Source: Streptomyces roseolus
Lineage (GTDB): Bacteria > Actinomycetota > Actinomycetes > Streptomycetales > Streptomycetaceae
Length of the DNA: 64,000 nucleotides
Direction of reading: 5' to 3'
Assembly: GCF_014649855.1 (NCBI RefSeq)
Contig: NZ_BMTV01000005.1
Location: 203,248-267,247, forward strand
The notes beneath the pieces were generated by a model. The model was not told the origin of the DNA. It was given only the letters and a program-made list of their open reading frames with translations, and did not search any database. Both the position numbers and the translations under genes were made by a program. Positions within the stretch are counted from its first letter, which is position 1. Every line of letters begins with the position of its first letter. Of this stretch, positions 18,777 to 27,490 are shown in pieces.

Positions 18777-19487
18777 TCACTCCTTCCGCGCCACCACCAG
18801 CCGGCAGTTCGGGCTGCCGTCCGGGCGGGTGCCGAAGGCGGTCAGGGGCTGGTGGGTGACGCGGAAGCCGGTCTCCTCCAGGCGGGCGCGGACGTCCGCG
18901 AGGCGGAAGGTGCGGTAGTACATGACGAACGGCGGGCGCCACACCGCGTTGCGGACCCGCATCGCCGCGTCGAAGGCCCAGAGGGCCCAGTAGGCGCGGG
19001 AGCCGACCGGGGGCGGGGCCGGGAGGGGGAAGGCGAGGGTGCCGCCGGGGCGGAGGGCGGCGTGGACGCCGGCGAAGAGGGTGCGCTGCTCGTCCGGGAG
19101 GAAGTGACCGAAGGCGCCGAAGCTGACCGCCAGGTCGAAGGCGGCGGTGAAGGGGAGGGCCCGGGCGTCGGCGCGCACCAGGGTGGCGGTGGGGTGCCGG
19201 CGGCGCGCCTCGGCCAGCATGTTCGTACTGAAGTCGACGCCCGTGACCCGGCCCGCGCAGACCGCGCGGAGGGCCGGGAGGCCGGCGCCGGTGCCGCAGC
19301 AGACGTCCAGGCCCGTGTCGAAGGGGCCGAGCTCCTCCAGGGCGCGGGCCACCGCCGTGAGGATCCGGTCCGGGGTGCGGAAGGGCGTCGCCTCGAACTT
19401 CGGCGCCAGGAGGTCGTAGCCGTGCTCGACGGAGGAGAGGGCCTGGACGGTCAGTTCGCGGAGGGTCGGGCCCTGCGGGGTGAACAT
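18777..19487 (-). CDS. Class I SAM-dependent methyltransferase
   Basis: 236 residues. Motif I GLDVCCGTGAGLPAL is near residue 60, followed by RVTGVDFSTNMLAEARRR and VRADARALPF. The substrate is unknown. No Shine-Dalgarno; TAGAGT (complement of 19495-19500) lies 7 nt before the ATG, so probably leaderless. Convergent with the DUF4352-like gene, 10 bp apart. Confidence 0.92.
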   Translation of the reverse strand: MFTPQGPTLRELTVQALSSVEHGYDLLAPKFEATPFRTPDRILTAVARALEELGPFDTGLDVCCGTGAGLPALRAVCAGRVTGVDFSTNMLAEARRRHPTATLVRADARALPFTAAFDLAVSFGAFGHFLPDEQRTLFAGVHAALRPGGTLAFPLPAPPPVGSRAYWALWAFDAAMRVRNAVWRPPFVMYYRTFRLADVRARLEETGFRVTHQPLTAFGTRPDGSPNCRLVVARKE

Positions 19488-19521
19488 GGTGCCGACTCTA
19501 TGCGGCGGAGGGCCCGGGGCG

Positions 19522-19962
19522 TCACAGGGCGGTGCGCACCTGGGGTGCCGGCCAGGCCGGGGCGATGCCGGTGAGCTGGCAGGTCAGCAGGTAGAGGGGG
19601 ATCGGCGGGGTGTAGGGCGAGGTGCCGTCCGGGTGGTGGATGAGGCGCGGCCCGCGGTCGGGGATCTCGGCGCCCCGGGCGTAGCAGGCGGGCAGCGGCC
19701 AGACGAGGTCGAGGTCGGAGCCGGCCGGGACCAGCCACCACCACCAGTCGGTGTCGGCGTACACGCAGCCCTTGGCGGGGAGCCGGGAGAGGATCTTGAA
19801 GCCGAAGCGGGCGGGGACGCCGACGGCGTCGCAGCCGAGGCCGGTGGTCAGACCGGTGGGCACGGCGAGGCGGGTGGCGGGGACGGCGGGGCGGAGGCCG
19901 GGGCCGTTCTCGGGGGAGCGGCGGGCGCGGGGGGCGAGGAGGCCGGCCATCGACTTCAGCAT
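19522..19962 (-). CDS. Conserved hypothetical protein coupled to an ATP-binding regulator
   Basis: 146 residues, no membrane segment or signal. It has a striking DTDWWWWLVPAGSDLDLVWP stretch (four tryptophans in a row) and cysteines in GLGCDAVG, KGCVYAD, PACYARG and LTCQL. Its start overlaps the stop of the upstream ATP-binding protein by 7 bp, so the two are translationally coupled. Similar small proteins accompany anti-sigma-kinase-like genes in streptomycetes. Function unknown. Confidence 0.75.
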   Translation of the reverse strand: MLKSMAGLLAPRARRSPENGPGLRPAVPATRLAVPTGLTTGLGCDAVGVPARFGFKILSRLPAKGCVYADTDWWWWLVPAGSDLDLVWPLPACYARGAEIPDRGPRLIHHPDGTSPYTPPIPLYLLTCQLTGIAPAWPAPQVRTAL

Positions 19963-20435
19963 GGCTCCCCCAGGGAGTGCGGGAGTTCCGCCCAGACGAT
20001 CTGCGCCGTGCCGTGGCCGGTGCGCTCGGCGCCCCAGGCCTCGCAGAGCGCGTCGACGATGAGGAGTCCGCGGCCGCGTTCGTCCGCGCCGCAGTCGCGT
20101 ATCCGGGGGCCGGCGGGGCCGCCCTCGTCGCGGACGGCGATGCGGAGGCTGTCGGCGCCCTGGCGGAGTTCGCAGACGATCCGGCTGCTGGCGGTGTGCA
20201 GCACCGCGTTGGTGACCAGCTCGGAGACGACCAGGGCGGCCGTGTCGCGTATCTCGGGGCCGCGGCCCCAGAGCAGCAGCCGCTCCTCGGTGAGGTGGCG
20301 GGCGCGGCTCACGGACTCGGTGCGGGCGGGCAGCTCGAAGGCGAAGCGGTGGGCGGGATCGTGGCGGGCCTTGGGGCGCTGGGCCATGACTCTGGGGCTC
20401 ATGAGACCTGAGGGCTGCGCGTTACCAGAAGCCAC
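19956..20435 (-). CDS. Anti-sigma-factor-like ATP-binding protein (HATPase_c, RsbW type)
   Basis: About 150 residues of a GHKL ATPase fold: N box ELVTNAVLHT, G1 box VRDEGG and G2 box RGRGLLIVDAL. Such orphan Streptomyces proteins act as serine kinases or regulators in switches with anti-anti-sigma or DUF397/XRE partners. The GTG at 20435 or the ATG at 20402 could be the start; the latter begins MSPRVMAQRP. Divergent from the XRE/DUF397 pair. Confidence 0.88.
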   Translation of the reverse strand: MASGNAQPSGLMSPRVMAQRPKARHDPAHRFAFELPARTESVSRARHLTEERLLLWGRGPEIRDTAALVVSELVTNAVLHTASSRIVCELRQGADSLRIAVRDEGGPAGPRIRDCGADERGRGLLIVDALCEAWGAERTGHGTAQIVWAELPHSLGEPC

Positions 20436-20476
20436 GACCGGTTCCTCACAACAGTGGGCAGGGCTGCCGTACGTCG

Positions 20477-20508
20477 CTGTCGCCGGGGCCCGGGGGCACC
20501 GGCGACAG
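20477..20508. promoter_or_regulatory. Inverted repeat CTGTCGCCGG / CCGGCGACAG
   Basis: Perfect 10-bp arms around a 12-bp GC-rich centre, in the 213-bp region between the ATP-binding gene and the XRE regulator. Possible operator or leader hairpin of the minus-strand gene. Confidence 0.4.
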
Positions 20509-20560
20509 TCCGTACTGGTTCACCGGAACACTGTCCTCCTGACTCGGACACTTGGCAAGT

Positions 20561-20585
20561 GGCACTCTGAAAAATGCAGAGTGCC
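20561..20585. promoter_or_regulatory. Inverted repeat GGCACTCTG-N7-CAGAGTGCC upstream of the XRE regulator
   Basis: Perfect 9-bp arms with an AT-rich 7-bp spacer, 64 bp before the chosen GTG, extendable by CAAG/TTG with one bulge. Strong operator candidate for autoregulation by the XRE protein. The A-rich centre is unusual in this GC-rich DNA. Confidence 0.6.
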
Positions 20586-20648
20586 TTGTTCTCTCTGGCC
20601 TGGCTTCGTGGCACACTCGTCGAAACAGCGCGTCGGGGAGGTCTGAGA

Positions 20649-21524
20649 GTGAGCGAGCCGCGGTCCGCCCCCACGGTGGGACAGGTCGTCCTCGGTCGGC
20701 GTCTGCAGGACCTGCACGAGCGCGCGGGCCTCAAGCGGGAGGAGGCCGCCAAGGTCCTCCACGTCGCCCCGGCCACCATCCGCCGCATGGAGACCGCGGA
20801 GGTCGCGCTGAAGATCCCGTACGTCCAGCTGCTGCTGGCCGCGTACGGCATCGAAGGACCCGAGGCGGAGGCCTTCGTCGCCCTCGCCGAGGAGGCCAAC
20901 CTTCCCGGCTGGTGGCAGCGGTTCCACGACGTGCTGCCCGGCTGGTTCTCCATGTACGTCAGCCTGGAGGGGGCCGCGAGCCTCATCCGCGCCTATGAAC
21001 CCCAGTTCGTCCCCGGTCTGCTCCAGACCGAGGAGTACGCCCGCGCCATTCTGCGCAGCGGAGCGGTCGGCGGCGGCGGTGACGCCGCGCGCGAGGAGGA
21101 CATCGATCGGCATGTAGCCCTGCGGATGGAGCGTCAGTCCCTGCTGACCAGGGAGGACGCCCCGAAGTTCTGGGTGATCATGGACGAGACGGTGTTCCGC
21201 CGGCCGGTCGGCGACGGGCCCGAGGTGATGCGCGACCAGCTCGACCGGCTGCTCGAAGTGTCCGAGCTGCCGAACGTCACCCTGCAGATCGCGGAGTTCG
21301 CGTCCGGCCACCACCCCGGCACGTACGGTCCCTTCGTCCTCTTCCGCTTCGCCATGCCCGAACTCCCGGACATGGTCTACAGCGAGTACCTGACCGGCGC
21401 GGTCTACCTCGACGCGCGCCCCGAGGTGGCGTCCCACCTGGAGGTCATGGACCGTATGGCGGCGCAGGCCGCGACTGCACAACGCACGAAGGAGATCCTC
21501 CGGGATCTCCGCAAGGAGCTGTGA
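20649..21524 (+). CDS. XRE-family regulator with DUF5753 domain
   Basis: 291 residues. An N-terminal helix-turn-helix (REEAAKVLHVAPATIRRMETAE) is followed by the DUF5753 domain with the marker EPQFVPGLLQTEEYARAIL and later LPNVTLQIAEFASGHHPG. This is the standard partner of DUF397 proteins in streptomycetes, often controlling antibiotic production or differentiation. The GTG at 20649 is chosen for GGGAGG 7 nt upstream; an in-frame ATG at 20574 would lie inside the inverted repeat. The next gene starts directly after the TGA. Confidence 0.94.
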   Translation: MSEPRSAPTVGQVVLGRRLQDLHERAGLKREEAAKVLHVAPATIRRMETAEVALKIPYVQLLLAAYGIEGPEAEAFVALAEEANLPGWWQRFHDVLPGWFSMYVSLEGAASLIRAYEPQFVPGLLQTEEYARAILRSGAVGGGGDAAREEDIDRHVALRMERQSLLTREDAPKFWVIMDETVFRRPVGDGPEVMRDQLDRLLEVSELPNVTLQIAEFASGHHPGTYGPFVLFRFAMPELPDMVYSEYLTGAVYLDARPEVASHLEVMDRMAAQAATAQRTKEILRDLRKEL

Positions 21525-21761
21525 ATGGATCGCATATACAACGGCATGCCCGCCGCGGAGCTCGGTGCCGAGGGATGGCACAAGCCCTGGAGCGGCGGGA
21601 ACGGGGGCAACTGCGTGGAGGCCATGAAGCTGGCCGACGGCAGGGTCGCCGTGCGACAGTCCGCAGACCCTGAAGGTCCCGCCCTCATCTACACCCACGG
21701 AGAGATCGCCGCGTTCATCGCGGGCGCCAAATCCGGCCAGGCTGACTTCCTTCTCACCTGA
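21525..21761 (+). CDS. DUF397 protein, partner of the XRE regulator
   Basis: 78 residues. It matches DUF397: W-H-K-P-W-S-G-G, NCVEA, VAVRQSADPEGPALIYTHGE and the closing FIAGAKSGQADFLL. ATG follows the regulator's stop with no gap (TGAATG). DUF397 proteins are thought to bind and antagonise their XRE partner. Confidence 0.93.
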   Translation: MDRIYNGMPAAELGAEGWHKPWSGGNGGNCVEAMKLADGRVAVRQSADPEGPALIYTHGEIAAFIAGAKSGQADFLLT

Positions 21762-21838
21762 CCCCTTCCGTCACGCCCCTACCGTCACGTAACTCTTGTG
21801 GCAGCGCCACCCGTTCGTCCCTACGAGGAGAGCCGACG

Positions 21839-22651
21839 ATGACCCAGGACCCCGCATCCCGCGAGATTCGGATCGACACCAGCAAGCCGCACCCCGCGCG
21901 GATGTACGACTGGTTCCTGGGCGGCAAGGACAACTATCCCGTCGACGAGGAGATGGCCCGCCAGCTCCTCACCGTCGACGCCCGCGGCCGGGACATGGCC
22001 CGGGTCAACCGCGCCTTCATGCACCGCGCCATCCGCTGGCTCAGCGCCCACGGCGTGCGCCAGTACCTGGACGTCGGCACCGGCATCCCGACCGAGCCCA
22101 ACCTGCACCAGATCGCGCAGGGGGCCGCGCCGGAGTCCCGGGTCGTCTACTGCGACAACGACCCGATCGTGCTCGCCCACGCGGCCGCCCTGCTGCGCTC
22201 GACCCCCGAGGGGGCCACCGAGTACATCCAGGCGGACGCCCGCGACCCCGAGATGATCCTCGAAAGGGCCGGAAAGGTCCTTGACTTCGACAAGCCGATC
22301 GCGCTGTCGATGCTGGCCCTGCTCCACTTCCTGGGGGACGAGGACGGCGCCCAGGACATCGTCGCCAAGCTCGTCGACCAGCTCGCCCCCGGCTCCTACC
22401 TGGTCCTCTCGCACGTCACCGGGGACTTCGACCCCGAGGGCGCGGCGAAGGCCGTCGGCATGTACAAGGCCCGCGGCCTGACCTTGCGCCCCCGCTCCCG
22501 CGACGAGCTCGCCGCCTTCTTCGACGGCCTGGAGTTCGTCGAGCCCGGGGTGTCGCTCACCGCCGAGTGGCACCCCGAGCTGGGCGAGCCGGTGCCGGTC
22601 CAGGGCGACGACCCGATCCCCGGCTGGGCCGCGGTGGCCCGCAAGCCCTGA
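21839..22651 (+). CDS. SAM-dependent methyltransferase, DUF574 family
   Basis: 270 residues. It has the marker N-terminus SKPHPARMYDWFLGGKDNYPVD and the SAM site YLDVGTGIPTEPNLHQ then VVYCDNDPIVL. This family is greatly expanded in Streptomyces and often follows XRE/DUF397 pairs, as here (78 bp after DUF397); its substrate is unknown. GAGGAGAG precedes the ATG. Confidence 0.94.
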   Translation: MTQDPASREIRIDTSKPHPARMYDWFLGGKDNYPVDEEMARQLLTVDARGRDMARVNRAFMHRAIRWLSAHGVRQYLDVGTGIPTEPNLHQIAQGAAPESRVVYCDNDPIVLAHAAALLRSTPEGATEYIQADARDPEMILERAGKVLDFDKPIALSMLALLHFLGDEDGAQDIVAKLVDQLAPGSYLVLSHVTGDFDPEGAAKAVGMYKARGLTLRPRSRDELAAFFDGLEFVEPGVSLTAEWHPELGEPVPVQGDDPIPGWAAVARKP

Positions 22652-22661
22652 CCCGTACGTC

Positions 22662-22700
22662 CGCGCGAGGCCCGGGGAGGACCCCCCCGGGCCTCGCGCG
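22662..22700. terminator. Bidirectional terminator
   Basis: A 15- to 16-bp perfect stem, CGCGCGAGGCCCGGG with CCCGGGCCTCGCGCG, between two convergent stops (22651 and 22702). Ends both transcripts. Confidence 0.85.
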
Positions 22701-22701
22701 T

Positions 22702-24045
22702 TCACGCCCGCAGGTACGCGAGCCCCGGGTGCGCCGCCGTGTAGCCGTCGAGCAGGCGCCGGGCCACGCCCACCGAGTCCACCAGCGGGTGCAGCGCGAA
22801 GGCCTTCACGGCGCTCGCCCGCGAGCCGCTCTCCGCCGCCGCGAGCACCTCCCGCTCCACCGCCTTCACCGCCGTCACCAGGCCCATGGCGTGGTACGGG
22901 AGCGGGTCCACCGCCACCGGACGGGCGCCGTTCGCGTCCACCAGGCACGGCACCTCGACCACCGCGTCCGCGTCGAGCCCGGGCAGCGCCGTGCCGTTGC
23001 GCACGTTCAGGATCAGGGTGGCCCGCTCGCCGCGCGCGATCGCCCGCATCAGCGCCAGCGCCACCCTCTCGTAGCCGCCCGGCTCCAGGTCCTCCGCCGC
23101 CCGGTCGCCGGCCCCGGCCGCCTCCCGGTTGTGCGCCATGTACGTGGCCTCCCGGTCGGCCAGCGTGCGGTGCCAGGCGTCCAGGGCCCGCACCTCCGGC
23201 CGGCAGGCCTCCGCGTAGAACCCGGCCTGCTGGTCCAGGAGGTACGCGCCCCGGGTCTTCTCCGCGTCCCGGTAGGACGCGACCGCCTCCCGGTTGAAGT
23301 AGTAGTAGTGCAGGTACTCGTTGGGCACCGCGCCGAGCGAGCGCAGCCACTCGGTGCCGAAGAGCCGCCCCTCCTCGAAGGAGCCGAGCAGCGCGTCGTC
23401 CGCGAGGAGCCGGGGCAGCTCGTCCCGCCCGTCGACCCGCAGCCCGCGCAGCCAGCCCAGGTGGTTGAGGCCCGCGTAGTCGATCCCCACCCGGTCCGGG
23501 TCCGCGCCGAGGACCCGCGCCACCCGGCGGCCGAGCCCCACGGGGGAGTCGCAGATGCCGACGACCCGGTCGCCCAGGACCCGGGACATCGCCTCCGTCA
23601 CCGTTCCCGCCGGGTTGGTGAAGTTGATGACCCAGGCGTCCGGGGCGAGCGCGGCGATCCGCCGGGCGACGGCGACCGCGACCGGCACCGTCCGCAGGCC
23701 GTACGCGATCCCGCCCGCGCCCACCGTCTCCTGCCCGAGCACCCCCTCGGCCAGCGCCACCCGCTCGTCGGCGGCCCGGCCCTCCAGACCGCCGACCCGG
23801 ATCGCGGAGAAGACGAAGTCCGCCCCGCGCAGCGCCTCGTCGAGGTCGGTGGTGGCCGTGACGACGGGCGCGTCCGGCACCCCCTCGGCCTGCTCGGCGA
23901 GCACCCGCGCGATGGCCCTCAGCCGGTCCCCGGCGGGATCGTGCAGGGTGACGCGGGTGATCCGCCCCTCGGCGTGGTCGCCGAGCAGCGCGCCGTACAC
24001 CAGCGGCACCCGGAAACCGCCGCCGCCGAGAATCGTCAGTCGCAT
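22702..24045 (-). CDS. GH4-family 6-phospho-beta-glucosidase
   Basis: 447 residues. The N-terminal NAD-binding fold ILGGGGFRVPLVYGAL is followed by the GH4 markers FTNPAG, GICDSP (metal-ligand Cys) and YAGLNHLGW (metal-ligand His). GH4 enzymes use NAD+ and Mn2+ in a redox elimination mechanism to hydrolyse phosphorylated beta-glucosides. No PTS or ABC sugar transporter is adjacent. Leaderless arrangement: TAGCGT (complement of 24053-24058) 7 nt before the ATG. Confidence 0.92.
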   Translation of the reverse strand: MRLTILGGGGFRVPLVYGALLGDHAEGRITRVTLHDPAGDRLRAIARVLAEQAEGVPDAPVVTATTDLDEALRGADFVFSAIRVGGLEGRAADERVALAEGVLGQETVGAGGIAYGLRTVPVAVAVARRIAALAPDAWVINFTNPAGTVTEAMSRVLGDRVVGICDSPVGLGRRVARVLGADPDRVGIDYAGLNHLGWLRGLRVDGRDELPRLLADDALLGSFEEGRLFGTEWLRSLGAVPNEYLHYYYFNREAVASYRDAEKTRGAYLLDQQAGFYAEACRPEVRALDAWHRTLADREATYMAHNREAAGAGDRAAEDLEPGGYERVALALMRAIARGERATLILNVRNGTALPGLDADAVVEVPCLVDANGARPVAVDPLPYHAMGLVTAVKAVEREVLAAAESGSRASAVKAFALHPLVDSVGVARRLLDGYTAAHPGLAYLRA

Positions 24046-24106
24046 GGGCCGTACGCTACTCGGCCGGGCCCGCGGGACCGCCCGGCTCCTGGGGGAGAAT
24101 GACCGC

Positions 24107-24553
24107 ATGTCCCGACGCAAGACCGGCCCCCGCCGCACGCCCGCGCCCGCCCCGGCCGTCACCGCCGACACGCCCTGCCCCTGCGGCCTCGACGCCGCGT
24201 ACGGAGCCTGCTGCGGACGCTTCCACGCCGGTACGGGAGCCACCGCCCCCACCGCCGAACTGCTGATGCGCTCCCGCTACAGCGCCTTCGTCGTCGGCGA
24301 CGCGGCCTATCTGCTGCGCACCTGGGCCCCGGAGACCCGCCCCGGCACCCTCGACCTCGACCCCGGCACGCGGTGGACGGGCCTGGAGATCCTCGGCACC
24401 ACCGACGGCACCGCCTTCCACCAGCGCGGCACCGTCACCTTCACCGCCCGGTACGCGCACGGCGGCGAGTCCGGCGCCCTCACCGAGCACAGCCGCTTCA
24501 CCCGCCACGACGGCGCCTGGGTCTACGTCGACGGCGACTTCCCGGAGCACTGA
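24107..24553 (+). CDS. YchJ-family protein (SEC-C metal-binding motif)
   Basis: 148 residues. The cysteine cluster CPCGLD..CCGRFH at residues 24-40 is a SEC-C-type zinc site, followed by the ELLMRSRYSAFVVGDAAYL stretch and an NTF2-like C-terminal domain (YHGG-like RYAHGGESGALTEHSRF). Function unknown in bacteria. Divergent from GH4; the start at 24107 has GGGGGAG 10 nt upstream. Confidence 0.92.
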   Translation: MSRRKTGPRRTPAPAPAVTADTPCPCGLDAAYGACCGRFHAGTGATAPTAELLMRSRYSAFVVGDAAYLLRTWAPETRPGTLDLDPGTRWTGLEILGTTDGTAFHQRGTVTFTARYAHGGESGALTEHSRFTRHDGAWVYVDGDFPEH

Positions 24554-24635
24554 CCGGCCGGACGGCCGGTGCCGGCGGACGGGGACCCCGCCGCCGACGT
24601 CCCTCGCGCGGCGGTCCCTTCGGTCCCCGGGCGGG

Positions 24636-26738
24636 TCACGACCGGGCCGCGACCGCCGTCCGGCCGTCCGCGCGGCCGGCGGGGACGCCGGTGGAGAGGT
24701 CCTCCGCGACGGCCTTCTTCGCGATGGCGTCGACGGCGGCGCGGAGCTCGGGCCCGCTGGGCCGGCCGCGCTCCTGTTCCAGGCGGGCGGAGAGCCAGTC
24801 GCCCCAGGCGCGGGTGATGACCTCGGCCTCGCGGGCGCCGGCCGGCGTGTGCGAGAGGAGGTTGCCGTCCCGGGTGAGGAAGCCCTCGTCGACCATCCGG
24901 TCGAAGGCGGGGAGGAGGACCTCCGGCGGCAGGCGGCGGCTCGCCGCGATCAGGCCGAGGCTCGCGTGCCCCACGGTCCGGGTGTGCAGCTCCACCTGCA
25001 TCACCGCCCAGGCGCCGGCCGTGTCCAGCCGGGTGTCGGAGCCGGCGACGATCCGGCGGGCGGTGTCCATGTCCATCCGGCGCAGCAGCCGTCCCACGGA
25101 GAGTTCCAGGAGCTTCGCCGAGTCGCCGCCGACCGTGGGTGAGGCGAAGCCCTCGCCCATGTCGGGGGCGGTCTCCCGGACCGAGTCGCGCAGCGTGACC
25201 TGCTGGAGGAAGAGGGCGACGACGAAGCCGACGACGGCCACCGGCACGGTCCACAGGAAGACCGTGTGCAGGGTGTCGGCATAGGCCTGGACGATCGGCG
25301 CGGCGACCCCGTCCGGCAGTCCGTGCAGCCCCTGCGGGCTCTGCGCGGCCCCCGGCACCGACGCCGGGTCGAGCCCCGCCGGCCCGGCGAGCGCGGACGC
25401 CTCGGCGACCCCGTCGGTGAGGCGGGGCCTGAGGGCGTTGGCGTAGATCGTGCCGAAGACGGCGGTGCCGAAGGAGCTGCCCAGGGTGCGGAAGAAGGTG
25501 ACGCCGGAGGTGGCGGTGCCGAGGTCGGCGTAGTCGACGGTGTTCTGCACGGCGATCGTCAGGACCTGCATGCACAGGCCGATGCCGACGCCGAGCACGA
25601 ACATGTACAGCGACTCCAGCCAGGTGCCGGTGTTCCGGTCCATCAGCGAGAGCAGGTAGAGCCCGACGCCCATCACCGCGCAGCCGATGATCGGGAAGAT
25701 CCGGTAGTGCCCGGTCTTGCTGACCACGTTGCCGCTGTAGATCGAGGCGATCAGCAGGCCGACGACCATCGGCAGGGTCCGGATGCCGGAGACGGTCGCC
25801 GAATCCCCGTCCACGTACTGGAGGTAGGTCGGCAGGAAGGTCATGGCGCCGAGCATCGCGAAGCCGACGACGAAGCTCAGCACCGAGCAGACGGTGAAGA
25901 CCGGGTTGCGGAACAGCCGCATGGGCAGCATGGGTTCGGCGGCCCGCAGCTCCACCAGACAGAACAGGACGAGGGCGATCAGGCCGCCGGCGAAGAGGCC
26001 GATGATGACGCCGGAGCCCCACGCGTACTCGTTGCCGCCCCAGCTGGTCGCCAGGATCAGGGCGCTGGAGCCGATCGCGACCAGCGCGATGCCCAGGTAG
26101 TCGATGACGGGCCGGCTCGCCGAGCGCACGGAGGGAATGGTCCGGGCGGCGGCGATGACGACGAGGATCGCGATCGGGACGTTGACGTAGAAGGCCCAGC
26201 GCCAGCTGGCGTGGTCGGTGAACAGGCCGCCGAGCAGCGGCCCGATGACCGTGGAGACGCCGAACACGGCGCCGATCGCGCCCTGGTACTTGCCGCGTTC
26301 GCGCAGCGGGATCACATCGGCGATCAGCGCCATCGAGGTGACCATGAGACCGCCGGCGCCGATGCCCTGGAGGCCGCGCCAGACGATCAGCAGCGTCATG
26401 TTGGTGGCGAGGCCGCAGAGGAAGGAGCCGGTGATGAAGACGACCGCGGAGATCTGGAAGATCAGCTTGCGGCCGAAGAGGTCGCCGAACTTGCCGACCA
26501 GGACCGTCGCCACGGTCTCCGCGAGGAGGTAGGAGGTGACGACCCACGACATGTGGGCGGCGCCCCCGAGGTCCGAGACGATCGTGGGCAGGGCGGTGCC
26601 CACGATGGTCTGGTCGAGTGCCGCGAGGAGCACGCCGAGCATGATCGTGCCGAAGACGATGTTGCGGCGGCGGCCGTCGAGCACGGGCGGTGCGGGCGCG
26701 GCCGGGGCGGCGGGTGCTGCGTCGCTGGTCGTGGTCAC
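24636..26738 (-). CDS. DHA2-type MFS exporter fused to a C-terminal winged-helix domain
   Basis: 700 residues. Residues 25-530 form a 14-helix EmrB/QacA-type drug:proton antiporter: motif [14 protein letters not shown], motif [13 protein letters not shown] and the DHA2 start [14 protein letters not shown]. The last 170 residues are soluble and look like a MarR-type winged helix: [12 protein letters not shown], then [30 protein letters not shown] as recognition helix and wing. Plain DHA2 pumps end near residue 530, so the added domain is notable; it may sense substrate or bind DNA. GTG start. A small gene lies 75 bp upstream on the same strand. Confidence 0.92.
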   Translation of the reverse strand: MTTTSDAAPAAPAAPAPPVLDGRRRNIVFGTIMLGVLLAALDQTIVGTALPTIVSDLGGAAHMSWVVTSYLLAETVATVLVGKFGDLFGRKLIFQISAVVFITGSFLCGLATNMTLLIVWRGLQGIGAGGLMVTSMALIADVIPLRERGKYQGAIGAVFGVSTVIGPLLGGLFTDHASWRWAFYVNVPIAILVVIAAARTIPSVRSASRPVIDYLGIALVAIGSSALILATSWGGNEYAWGSGVIIGLFAGGLIALVLFCLVELRAAEPMLPMRLFRNPVFTVCSVLSFVVGFAMLGAMTFLPTYLQYVDGDSATVSGIRTLPMVVGLLIASIYSGNVVSKTGHYRIFPIIGCAVMGVGLYLLSLMDRNTGTWLESLYMFVLGVGIGLCMQVLTIAVQNTVDYADLGTATSGVTFFRTLGSSFGTAVFGTIYANALRPRLTDGVAEASALAGPAGLDPASVPGAAQSPQGLHGLPDGVAAPIVQAYADTLHTVFLWTVPVAVVGFVVALFLQQVTLRDSVRETAPDMGEGFASPTVGGDSAKLLELSVGRLLRRMDMDTARRIVAGSDTRLDTAGAWAVMQVELHTRTVGHASLGLIAASRRLPPEVLLPAFDRMVDEGFLTRDGNLLSHTPAGAREAEVITRAWGDWLSARLEQERGRPSGPELRAAVDAIAKKAVAEDLSTGVPAGRADGRTAVAARS

Positions 26739-26813
26739 GTTCGCAGCGTCACACCGTGCCGCCTCCGCTGCTCGTGGGACGCACCCGGACGGGCGACACC
26801 CCCGGGCGGGTCC

Positions 26814-27065
26814 TCAGGGCCGTACCGGCAGCGTGGGGTGGTGCTTGGCCAGGATCTTGTTGGCCCGGGCGAGCGCGGCGAGGGCGTGCTCGCGGTCGGC
26901 CAGGTCCTCGGCGCAGAGCGGGCCCCGGAAGCGGTAGACCTCGCGCGCCGCGCAGTCCGCCTCGATCTCCGCCTGGAGGACGTGCGCGGGCAGACAGGCG
27001 CCGATGAGGGCGGCCACGCGGTCGGGGATCGGGACGGGGACCAGGGGGGAGGGCGAGGCGATCAC
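26814..27065 (-). CDS. 83-residue hypothetical protein
   Basis: From GTG 27065 to TGA. It is partly helical (LADREHALAALARANKILAKHH) with three cysteines (LIGAC, EADCAARE, GPLCAED). No family recognised. It lies just upstream of the MFS gene in the same direction and may share its transcript. Codon usage is GC-rich as in neighbours, but a chance frame cannot be excluded. Confidence 0.5.
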   Translation of the reverse strand: MIASPSPLVPVPIPDRVAALIGACLPAHVLQAEIEADCAAREVYRFRGPLCAEDLADREHALAALARANKILAKHHPTLPVRP

Positions 27066-27490
27066 GGATCAGTCCTAGCGGTTCGTGGGGGCGGACGGGA
27101 AGGGCTCTCACCTCCATACGTACCGGATGGCGGGAGCGGTTCCGGTACGGCCCCGGTGCCGGAGTGCGCCGGGGGCGCCCGCCCCGCACGGGGTGCGCGG
27201 GCGCACCCGCCCCGGACCGGGTGACCCCGGTGATCTTCCGTCGCGGCGTTCCCGCAGGTACGGGGCGCGTCGCCGCAGGCGCAGGGCGCAGGGACCCTGC
27301 GTATCGCGCGTGCGGAGGGACGGCGCCGGGCCCGTCGGCGGGACGCGCAAGACCCATGACGGCACTAACGGTGTGAAGGAAATCACGTGGCGCATGGACG
27401 CCAGGAGCGGGAAGATCGTCGGCTCGTTCAGTCGGTTCGTTCCGTCGGCCGGCCCCGTCGGTCCGTCCCGCCGGCCCGTCTCCCGGAGCG
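27066..27490. other. Intergenic region without a supported gene
   Basis: 425 bp between the small minus-strand gene and the DNA ligase stop. It is locally less GC-rich near 27340-27400 (CACTAACGGTGTGAAGGAAATCACG). I see no ORF with family resemblance and no RNA gene. Confidence 0.55.

Noticed and set aside
20574..20648. ATG 20574 as start of the XRE regulator
   Set aside because: It lies inside the inverted repeat and lacks a ribosome binding site; GTG 20649 has GGGAGG at ideal spacing and matches the family N-terminus.
27066..27490. Small gene or RNA gene in the gap before the DNA ligase
   Set aside because: Frames on both strands lack coding pattern or ribosome binding sites; no tRNA-like or other stable fold recognised.
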